Source: Desulfuromonas sp. AOP6 (GTDB lineage Bacteria > Desulfobacterota > Desulfuromonadia > Desulfuromonadales > SZUA-540). Taken from it: 64,000 nucleotides of DNA. The translations under genes were made by a program, and so were the position numbers. This document shows, one piece after another, positions 17,218-23,354 of this stretch. The stretch lies in NCBI RefSeq assembly GCF_009731355.2, contig NZ_AP022810.1, forward strand, positions 3,128,001-3,192,000. The letters run 5' to 3'. Below the pieces are notes generated by a model, which saw nothing but the letters and a program-made list of their open reading frames with translations, was not told where the DNA came from and searched no databases. Numbering within the stretch: position 1 is the stretch's first letter; each line of letters opens with the position of its first letter.

Positions 17218-18510
17218 TTAGAAGACGTAGGTCAGCTTGGTGCCCAGCTTCCACATGTCGTCGGGGCCAAGATCGTCGTCAGCAAAGAGGTAACCGCCAC
17301 CGGTGGTCCACTTGAGACCCTTGGTGATGGCGTAGTCGAAGTAAGCGTCGAGCTCGTGACCAAAGGTGATGGCATCAGTACCATCGGGATGGTCAGCAGC
17401 TTCCTGCGCATAGATGTAGGCAGCACGGATGCCGGACTTCTCGTTAAAGAGGCGGGTCCCTGCATCAAGACGTACATACATGTAGTTGGAGTAGTAGTAG
17501 CCAGGATCGCCAGGTGCGCTCTTACCATCCAGATAAGCAGTGCCGGCCTTACCGCTCATGTTTCCGAACTCACCACCAGCCAGCATTTCTGACCAGTTGC
17601 GGAAGCCGTCAACATCAACAAATTCACCGTTGGCATTGTCCTCGTCACCGACAAAGGCGGCCGAGATAGCAAAAGAGGTAGGTCCGTCCACATACCCGGC
17701 TTTCGCATAAGCTGCGGTACCAAGGCCGTCATCACCACCGTCGACATCCCAGCTGCTGAAAAGGAGGTTACCTTCCAGGATAATTTTGTCTACCTTACCT
17801 TTGGCGCCAGCACCAAAGAAATAGACATCGGCCTCAGAGGTGGCGCGAAGGTAACCAACCTCAGGGGTCAGAGTGAAGTCGCCAACTTTTACAGCATAGC
17901 TGGCGCCATAGTAATCGCTTTCAAGGCTCTCGTGATCTTCACCGGACGGTGAAGTTGTGGTTTTTTGCACATACTGCCCAGCGTCTTCATCCCACACGGG
18001 GGAGGTGGTCGTTTTTGACCCAACAATGCCGCCGCCACCAATGTTGGTGGTTTCTGTGAGCTTGATGTAGCTAAAGGTCAGACCACGATACTTGGCGACA
18101 AGACCAGTAGCTTGCTCGTTCATGATGAAGCCATTGGCAAGGTTGAAGGTCTGGGTACCGACTTTGAAGTTGGTGTCCATAGCAGTGAAGTCGAGGTAAG
18201 CGGCACGAAGCTCGAGCTCATCCGTTTTATCCGCTCTTATGGAGCCACCATCACGACCCCAAGTGTAGTCGGCTTCGAAATCAACTACCATCTTAACTGC
18301 GTCACTGAGCGCGGCAGTGGTCATGAGGCGAAAACGCTGGTCAAAAGCGGCCGTTGAGTCATCGGTGTCATCATTGGCGTCTTTGACGTTGTCAGACATG
18401 ATGCCACGGACGATAAACATGCCCTTGGCGTCCAAGGTAATAGCCACAGCGGGGGTGGCCAGGGCTACGGCCGCCAGGGCCGCAACCAGAATCTTAAGAT
18501 ATTTGCTCAC
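17218..18510 (-). CDS. Outer-membrane beta-barrel porin, cassette B
   Basis: This 430-residue protein has a signal peptide (MSKYLKILVAALAAVALATPAVA) and a beta-rich body with many Asp/Gly loops. It ends in LTYVF, the aromatic terminus of a barrel. The start codon is GTG, with GGAGG eight bases upstream. An insertion near residues 160-190 (repeated KTTTSP) is probably an extracellular loop. It is second in the lipoprotein-porin-FG-GAP cassette. It shares position and type with porin A but little obvious sequence, so the two may carry different substrates. Confidence 0.83.
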   Translation of the reverse strand: MSKYLKILVAALAAVALATPAVAITLDAKGMFIVRGIMSDNVKDANDDTDDSTAAFDQRFRLMTTAALSDAVKMVVDFEADYTWGRDGGSIRADKTDELELRAAYLDFTAMDTNFKVGTQTFNLANGFIMNEQATGLVAKYRGLTFSYIKLTETTNIGGGGIVGSKTTTSPVWDEDAGQYVQKTTTSPSGEDHESLESDYYGASYAVKVGDFTLTPEVGYLRATSEADVYFFGAGAKGKVDKIILEGNLLFSSWDVDGGDDGLGTAAYAKAGYVDGPTSFAISAAFVGDEDNANGEFVDVDGFRNWSEMLAGGEFGNMSGKAGTAYLDGKSAPGDPGYYYSNYMYVRLDAGTRLFNEKSGIRAAYIYAQEAADHPDGTDAITFGHELDAYFDYAITKGLKWTTGGGYLFADDDLGPDDMWKLGTKLTYVF

Positions 18511-18548
18511 AGTGTGCCTCCTGAAATGAAATAAATGGTCAGCAAAGC

Positions 18549-18695
18549 TTAGCCGTCAATACCGACGGGCGCTTCAAATTCATACCCGCAAGCAGGGCAT
18601 TTTACACGGACGGAGTCCCCTTTGCCGGCAGGAGCGCAGGCAGCGAGTGACAGGGCGAACAGACTGACGAGAACCAACGAAATAAGTTTTTTCAT
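18549..18695 (-). CDS. Small CPACGYEF lipoprotein, cassette B
   Basis: This gene encodes 48 residues. It has a lipoprotein signal ending LAAC (Cys20), then a short linker, a CPACGYEF knuckle (33-40) and a short tail ending GIDG. GGAAGGAGGTG lies upstream of the ATG. It is nearly identical in plan to the cassette A lipoprotein. The pair of Cys could bind zinc or iron near the outer membrane or act as a redox pair; the sequence cannot say which. Confidence 0.82.
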   Translation of the reverse strand: MKKLISLVLVSLFALSLAACAPAGKGDSVRVKCPACGYEFEAPVGIDG

Positions 18696-18804
18696 GCGGC
18701 TTTCACCTCCTTCCCTAGAGTAAAATCGATGTGTCCGGTCTTTGGCAAGACCACCATGAGTCTGGCAACAACCACATCTTTTTCCCAAACAGGTTTTACA
18801 ACAA

Positions 18805-18818
18805 GCAAAAATAGCGCC
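18805..18818 (-). promoter_or_regulatory. Candidate sigma54 promoter of cassette B
   Basis: The minus strand reads TTGGCGCTATTTTTGCTTG, with GG (18818-18817) and GC (18806-18805) exactly 10 bp apart and a TTGCT -12 element. Transcription would start near 18793, about 98 bases before the lipoprotein ATG. Confidence 0.6.
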
Positions 18819-18866
18819 AACCTCATTAAAACACGAGCCAAAAACAAAAGGCTTAACTACCCGTCT

Positions 18867-19081
18867 TTAATGGGCCTGCAAAAAAACCCCGGGCCCTGAT
18901 GGCGCGAGGCTCTCATGATTTATCTCAAATGCACCACATCTTGTGGTGTATTCACCACACATTCCCGCGCTTTCACTGTGGCAAGATGAAGCAACGAGGA
19001 CCTTGACGCCAGCGGACGAACCGGGAAACCCTGGCCATGCCAGATAACTGGTCGTCATGAGGTTGACCTCCCTTTTTACCC
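18867..19081 (-). other. Unassigned structured region below the TlpA-like gene
   Basis: On the minus strand this stretch carries TGTGGTG, CACCACA and TGTGGTG in series (18959-18932). The central copy can pair with either flank but not both at once. A GC-rich hairpin followed by seven T comes after (18909-18880). A 63-codon frame (including stop) starts at 19058 behind GGGAGG but runs through the terminator and resembles nothing known. It could be an attenuator, a small RNA or a tiny gene. No known riboswitch class is recognised. Confidence 0.4.
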
Positions 19082-19612
19082 TCACCCTTTTGTCTCCGCG
19101 GCTTTTTGTGCTTTTTCCCGAGCTTTCATAACATCCCGGATCTTTAAACGCAGGTCATAGGCGGTGATAAGGCTGCCGTCGCGCTGCACCTTCATGTCGG
19201 GATCGATGATCAGCACACGGGGGATCAGGTAGACGTTGTAGGCCTTGAGGGCCGAACCGTCGTCGATTAGAGGCATATAGGAAATTTTTTCAGCCAGAGT
19301 TCCCGCATGCTTTTTCACCATATCCGGCGAATCCTGCACGTAGACATCAACGATCTGCACGTTGTTTTCCTTGAGGAAGTCGCGGACGTCGTTGAATTCC
19401 TGCATCTGCTGCTTGCAGGTGGGGCACCAGGTGGTGGCCAGCTTGAGAATGATGAACTGCCCTTTGTAGTCCGAAAGACGGACTTCTTTGCCATCGAGGT
19501 TTTTGAGTTTGAAATCGGGAGCGGCGGCGCCAACCTCAAGGGCGGCAGCCAGGGCGGGGGCAAAAAGCAGCAGGAACAACAGGGGGATTGCGGCAAACCA
19601 ATGTCTTTTCAT
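19082..19612 (-). CDS. TlpA-like exported thioredoxin-fold protein
   Basis: This 176-residue protein has a signal peptide (about 1-23) and an AhpC/TlpA fold: GAAAPDFKLKNLDGKEVRLSDYKGQ, active-site WCPTC, and the cis-Pro segment VYLIPRVLIID. It probably acts as a periplasmic disulfide or thiol oxidoreductase. The ATG at 19612 starts the signal peptide; an upstream in-frame ATG at 19651 would add a charged leader. It is the first gene of the minus-strand exported island. The rhodanese lipoprotein lies nearby. Confidence 0.85.
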   Translation of the reverse strand: MKRHWFAAIPLLFLLLFAPALAAALEVGAAAPDFKLKNLDGKEVRLSDYKGQFIILKLATTWCPTCKQQMQEFNDVRDFLKENNVQIVDVYVQDSPDMVKKHAGTLAEKISYMPLIDDGSALKAYNVYLIPRVLIIDPDMKVQRDGSLITAYDLRLKIRDVMKAREKAQKAAETKG

Positions 19613-19730
19613 GAAACTGTCTCCGCGTCGCTGAAGGAAAAAATGTTTCACTGACGCCTCAGTCTATCAACCCGTGCCGACAAGTCAAGAAAACCCGTTT
19701 TATTCTTCCTGCCTTAACTTTCGAGACTTC

Positions 19731-19758
19731 AGTATATTTTTATGAACATCAAAGTCAA
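19731..19758 (-). promoter_or_regulatory. Candidate promoter of the TlpA-like gene
   Basis: On the minus strand TTGACT (19758-19753) and TATACT (19736-19731) are 16 bp apart. A second pair, TTGACT (19688-19683) and TAGACT (19666-19661), lies closer to the gene. The 19613-19834 gap is AT-rich and holds nothing else clear. Confidence 0.5.
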
Positions 19759-19834
19759 GGCAAAAATACAGAGCCACCTCAACCAATTGTAATAGCGTGT
19801 CTTTTCACATACAAACATTGTTTTGTTTTTATTG

Positions 19835-20233
19835 TTATCCTTCACACAACTCTGTCAAAACACCCCCGGTCGCCTTGGGGTGAAGAAAGGCGATGCGGGT
19901 GTCATGGGCGCCCCGACGGGGCTTTTCGTCAATGAGGCGGACTCCTTTGGCGGCCATATCGGCCAGGGCCGCTTCAAGGTCATCGACCTGGTAAGCAATA
20001 TGATGCACGCCTTCACCGTTTTTCTCCAGAAACTTGGCCACGGGGGAATCCGGGCTCGTCGGCTCCAGCAGTTCGATGCGGCTTTCTCCCACGGCCAGAA
20101 AAGCAACACGCACTTTCTGCTCGGCCACTTCTTCGGTGCCCTCGAAGGCCATCCCCATGACATCACGATAGAGAGGCAGAGCGCTCTCCAGACTATGGAC
20201 GGCAATACCGATATGATTGATTTTTTTCGTCAT
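19835..20233 (-). CDS. mce: Methylmalonyl-CoA epimerase
   Basis: This 132-residue vicinal-oxygen-chelate protein begins MTKKINHIGIAVHSLE. Metal ligands include His in NHIGIAV, His in GVHHIAYQV and Glu in LTELCE. It interconverts the (S) and (R) forms of methylmalonyl-CoA, linking propionyl-CoA carboxylase to the B12 mutase. AGGGAG precedes the ATG at 20233. It lies 67 bp after the mutase gene, with a terminator-like hairpin in the gap, so expression relative to the mutase may be tuned. Confidence 0.95.
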   Translation of the reverse strand: MTKKINHIGIAVHSLESALPLYRDVMGMAFEGTEEVAEQKVRVAFLAVGESRIELLEPTSPDSPVAKFLEKNGEGVHHIAYQVDDLEAALADMAAKGVRLIDEKPRRGAHDTRIAFLHPKATGGVLTELCEG

Positions 20234-20250
20234 GAAAACTCCCTGAAAAG

Positions 20251-20286
20251 AAAAAGCCAGAAACCGGGGTGCGGCTTCTGGCTTTT
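20251..20286 (-). terminator. Attenuating hairpin between mutase and epimerase genes
   Basis: An 11-bp stem (AAAAGCCAGAA with TTCTGGCTTTT) is followed on the minus strand by TTTTTCTTTT, just before the mce ribosome site. It would reduce read-through into mce. Confidence 0.65.
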
Positions 20287-20300
20287 GTGAACCTGTTGAA

Positions 20301-21956
20301 TTAAAGAACCACGGTCTCCTGATGCTCGCCGAAGACATCGCGCAAGGTGTTGCAGATTTCGCCGAGGGAGGCGTAGGCCCGCACGGCCTCCAGGATGGGG
20401 GGCATGAGGTTTTCCGTGCCCTGGGCGGCTGTCTTGAGGGCGGCCAGCCTGGCCTCGACGGCCTGCTGATCGCGGCCGGTCTTGACGGCGGCAATGGCCT
20501 TGAGCTGCGCCCGCTCGACCTCAGGCTTGATCTTGAGCAGGTCCTTGGGAGGTGCTTCCTTCACGGTGAACTGGTTCACACCAACGATGATCTGCTCTTT
20601 GCGTTCAATGGCGCGCTGATAGGCGTAGGCGCTGTCCTGGATTTCTTTCTGCTGGAAACCGCGATTGATGGCCTCGGCGGCGCCGCCGAGATCGTCGATC
20701 TTCTGGATGTACTCAAGGGCCTTGGCTTCCATCTGATCGGTAAGGCTCTCAACCAGAAAGGAACCGGCCAGAGGATCGATGGAATCGGCCACGCCCGACT
20801 CATAGGCGATGACCTGCTGGGTACGCAGGGCGATGCGGACGGAATCTTCCGTCGGCAGGGCGAGGGCCTCGTCGCGGCTGTTGGTGTGCAGCGACTGGGT
20901 GCCGCCGAGGACGGCGGCCAGGGCCTGGATGGTGACCCGCATGATGTTGTTGTCAGGCTGCTGAGCCGTGAGGGTGCAGCCGGCGGTCTGGGTGTGGAAG
21001 CGCAGCATCTGACTGCGGGGGTCCTTGGCGCCGAAACGCTCTTTCATGATCTTGGCCCAGATGCGGCGGGCGGCGCGGAACTTGGCCACCTCTTCGAGGA
21101 GGTTGTTGTGGGCGTTGAAGAAGAAGGCCAGGCGGGGGGCAAATTCATCGACATCCAACCCGGCCTTGATGGCGGCCTCGACATAGGCGATGCCGTCGGC
21201 GAGGGTGAAGGCGACTTCCTGCACGGCGCTGGAGCCGGCCTCGCGGATATGGTAGCCGGAGATGGAGATGGTGTTCCACTTGGGTACATGGTCTTTGCAG
21301 TAAGCGAAGATGTCCGTAATGATACGCATCGACTCGCTGGGCGGGTAGATGTAGGTCCCGCGGGCCATGTATTCCTTGAGGATATCGTTCTGGATGGTTC
21401 CCATGATCTTGTCGGAGGAAACCCCCTGCTTTTCGGCCACGGCGATGTACATGGCCAGCAGCACGGCGGCAGAGGCATTGATGGTCATGGAGGTGGAGAC
21501 CTTGTCGAGGGGAATCTGGTCGAAGAGGGTCTCCATGTCGGCCAGGGTGTCGATGGCGACGCCAACCTTGCCTACTTCACCTTCAGCCATGGCGTCGTCG
21601 GAGTCGTAGCCCATCTGGGTGGGCAGGTCGAAAGCGACGGAGAGGCCGGTCTGGCCGGCGCCGAGCAGATAGCGGTAGCGCTCGTTGGACTCCTTGGCGG
21701 TGCCGAAGCCGGCATACTGGCGCATGGTCCAGAAGCGCCCGCGATACATGGTGGGCTGCACACCACGGGTATAAGGGTATTCCCCGGGCAGGCCCAGCTT
21801 TTCTTCGTAGCTCTGCCATTCGAAATCGGGGAGAAAGACGCGCTCCATTTCAAGGCCCGAGGTCGTGGAAAAATCCTCGCGGCGCTCCTTGGCCTTATCT
21901 ATCACTTTTTTAAGGGTCGTCGCTTCCCAATGCTTTTTCTGATCCTGAATGCTCAT
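20301..21956 (-). CDS. Methylmalonyl-CoA mutase large subunit (no B12 domain)
   Basis: This 551-residue protein is the substrate-binding TIM-barrel half of methylmalonyl-CoA mutase: [39 protein letters not shown], and the [14 protein letters not shown] loop. It isomerises methylmalonyl-CoA and succinyl-CoA. The cobalamin domain of one-chain mutases is absent, so a separate B12 subunit must be encoded outside the window. GAAGGAGCTTTGC precedes the ATG at 21956. It lies between the XRE-cupin regulator gene and mce on the same strand, and is probably co-transcribed with them. Confidence 0.93.
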   Translation of the reverse strand: MSIQDQKKHWEATTLKKVIDKAKERREDFSTTSGLEMERVFLPDFEWQSYEEKLGLPGEYPYTRGVQPTMYRGRFWTMRQYAGFGTAKESNERYRYLLGAGQTGLSVAFDLPTQMGYDSDDAMAEGEVGKVGVAIDTLADMETLFDQIPLDKVSTSMTINASAAVLLAMYIAVAEKQGVSSDKIMGTIQNDILKEYMARGTYIYPPSESMRIITDIFAYCKDHVPKWNTISISGYHIREAGSSAVQEVAFTLADGIAYVEAAIKAGLDVDEFAPRLAFFFNAHNNLLEEVAKFRAARRIWAKIMKERFGAKDPRSQMLRFHTQTAGCTLTAQQPDNNIMRVTIQALAAVLGGTQSLHTNSRDEALALPTEDSVRIALRTQQVIAYESGVADSIDPLAGSFLVESLTDQMEAKALEYIQKIDDLGGAAEAINRGFQQKEIQDSAYAYQRAIERKEQIIVGVNQFTVKEAPPKDLLKIKPEVERAQLKAIAAVKTGRDQQAVEARLAALKTAAQGTENLMPPILEAVRAYASLGEICNTLRDVFGEHQETVVL

Positions 21957-22039
21957 GCAAAGCTCCTTCGCGGTAAAAATAGAGATATCGACGGCCATGG
22001 ACGCTGGCCGGGCGGTCGATTCAGTCAATCACAATGATA

Positions 22040-22606
22040 TCAGCGGGTCACCACGGCCAGCACCTCGACCTCCTGGCCATCGAGAGAGAGCAGGCGGTGG
22101 CGAAGATCGGAATCGAAGTAGATGGCGTCCCCTTCTTGGAGAATAAAGCGTTGATCTTCCAGGATGACCTCAGCGGTCCCGCGCAGAATAAGCAGGAATT
22201 CCTCCCCTTCGTGATTGTACAGGGTCTCCTCTTCGGCCCGCTCGGAAACGGTGAGGACAAAGGGTTCCATCTTCTTGTTCTGTTTTTGGAATGACAGGGC
22301 CTCATAAGTATAGCCATGGCCCGTGCCTGCCTTGGATATAACCCGGCTGATCACTCGCCTTTCGCCGCGACGTACTACTTCGTACTTACGGTCCTCTTCG
22401 TCATCTTCAAAAAAATGGCCCATTTTGACGTCAAAAAAACGGGCGATCTTGGAGAGGGTGGCGATGGGGGGCGAGACGTTGTTGTTCTCGATCTGGGAAA
22501 TCAAGGCGGGCGAAAACCCGGTTTCGCGGGCGACGTCCTGCAACGTGAGCTTGCGGGCCTTACGCAGCGCCTTGATCTTAGTGCCGATATTGAATTCGAG
22601 AGCCAT
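22040..22606 (-). CDS. XRE-cupin transcriptional regulator
   Basis: This 188-residue protein has an XRE helix-turn-helix (about 8-64; LTLQDVARETGFSPALISQIEN) and a C-terminal cupin sensor domain (about 115-186; NHEGEEFLLILRGTAEV, EGDAIYFDSDLRHRL). Such proteins bind a small acid or CoA-related metabolite in the cupin and control nearby catabolic genes. It heads the regulator-mutase-epimerase operon. A 30-bp element shared with the carboxyltransferase promoter overlaps its own -35 box. It is therefore the likely local regulator of propionate/methylmalonyl-CoA metabolism. Confidence 0.9.
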   Translation of the reverse strand: MALEFNIGTKIKALRKARKLTLQDVARETGFSPALISQIENNNVSPPIATLSKIARFFDVKMGHFFEDDEEDRKYEVVRRGERRVISRVISKAGTGHGYTYEALSFQKQNKKMEPFVLTVSERAEEETLYNHEGEEFLLILRGTAEVILEDQRFILQEGDAIYFDSDLRHRLLSLDGQEVEVLAVVTR

Positions 22607-22648
22607 GAGCCATCCAGCAAAAATAGAAAATGGTTTTATAAGGGTTTT

Positions 22649-22700
22649 TTCTTAGCGGAAAACCCCGTGATTGTCAATGTAATTATTTATCGTCAGTAAA
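22649..22700 (-). promoter_or_regulatory. Promoter and operator of the regulator-mutase-epimerase operon
   Basis: On the minus strand -35 TTGACA (22677-22672) and -10 TAAGAA (22654-22649) are 17 bp apart. The -35 lies at one end of a 30-bp element (22671-22700) that matches 28294-28323 at 24 of 30 positions. Within it, TTTATCGTCAGTAAA (22686-22700) is the best-conserved part. TTTATCGAAAATAAA at 22706-22720 may be a further half-site. Confidence 0.65.
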
Positions 22701-22744
22701 TGCACTTTATCGAAAATAAAGGAGATTTAGGCCCATTTCAGGCG

Positions 22745-22774
22745 ACGCCCCCATCTTGCCGATGGGCGTTTTTT
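22745..22774 (+). terminator. Orphan plus-strand terminator hairpin
   Basis: CGCCCCCATC and GATGGGCG form a stem with loop TTGCC, followed by six T. No plus-strand gene ends just upstream. It may mark a short untranslated transcript or attenuate the gene at 22899. Confidence 0.55.
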
Positions 22775-22898
22775 GTGTCGCCGCTCTTGCGGCTCCCGCG
22801 TCATCTTTTATACTTTTTTCATAAAGAAATACCGAGAACGAATCGCCGGCTGCCATCTGACGAATCCCGTCATCTCTTTTCATCAAAGGGGGTTTCCC

Positions 22899-23264
22899 AT
22901 GAACGGACTTGAACTGGCCAGAAAACTTGAGAAGCAACCGGATAGCCGCTACAACTTCATCCGCTGGTGGAGCGAAGACGCCGGCCAGGATGAATACGAA
23001 ACCCTGGAAGCCTTTATGGAGACGGCCTCGGAAGAACAACAGGTCGCCGGCTATGAACTGCTTGACCTGGAAGGAATGTGGGACACTCTGAATCGCCTGC
23101 ATCCCGATCAAGTGACCCGGGAAAAACGCCTGAACGGTGAGTTCATCGTCTGGGCCCACGACAGCGGCGCCGGCGAAATGGTCATCGAAGACTGCCCCTA
23201 CACGCCGGAAGCGCTGATGACCATTCTCAAACTGGAACTGCTACAGGAACGTCCGCTGACCTGA
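22899..23264 (+). CDS. Hypothetical acidic protein, 121 residues
   Basis: I do not recognise this protein. It is acidic, with no signal peptide or membrane span, and appears mostly helical (MNGLELARKLEKQPDSRYNF, then several Glu-rich helices) with a short strand segment GEFIVWAHDSGAGEMVIEDC. AAAGGGGGTTTCCC precedes the ATG at 22899. It stands alone on the plus strand between the divergent regulator operon and the convergent carboxylase gene. Codon use looks like its neighbours. Confidence 0.75.
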   Translation: MNGLELARKLEKQPDSRYNFIRWWSEDAGQDEYETLEAFMETASEEQQVAGYELLDLEGMWDTLNRLHPDQVTREKRLNGEFIVWAHDSGAGEMVIEDCPYTPEALMTILKLELLQERPLT

Positions 23265-23284
23265 GTCGGACTCCCCATACTAAA

Positions 23285-23349
23285 ACGCCTCGCCCGGCAA
23301 AGGGCGAGGCGTCAGCGAGCAGGCTCCCCGTGAAAGGGGGGCCTTTTTT
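23285..23349. terminator. Back-to-back terminators between convergent genes
   Basis: Hairpin 1 (23285-23312, ACGCCTCGCCC with GGGCGAGGCGT) is followed by TTTT on the minus strand and serves the carboxylase gene. Hairpin 2 (23322-23349, GGC-CCCC with GGGG-GCC) is followed by six T on the plus strand and serves the 121-residue gene. Confidence 0.8.
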
Positions 23350-23354
23350 GTGGA

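Noticed and set aside
12955-18695. CxxC in the small lipoproteins considered as haem or porin-cytochrome parts
   Set aside because: The motif is CPACG, not CxxCH, and no multihaem protein is encoded in the island.
18867-19085. A 62-residue minus-strand frame below the tlpA-like gene
   Set aside because: It runs through a terminator-like hairpin and has no signal peptide or family pattern. It is kept only as a possibility in the structured-region entry.
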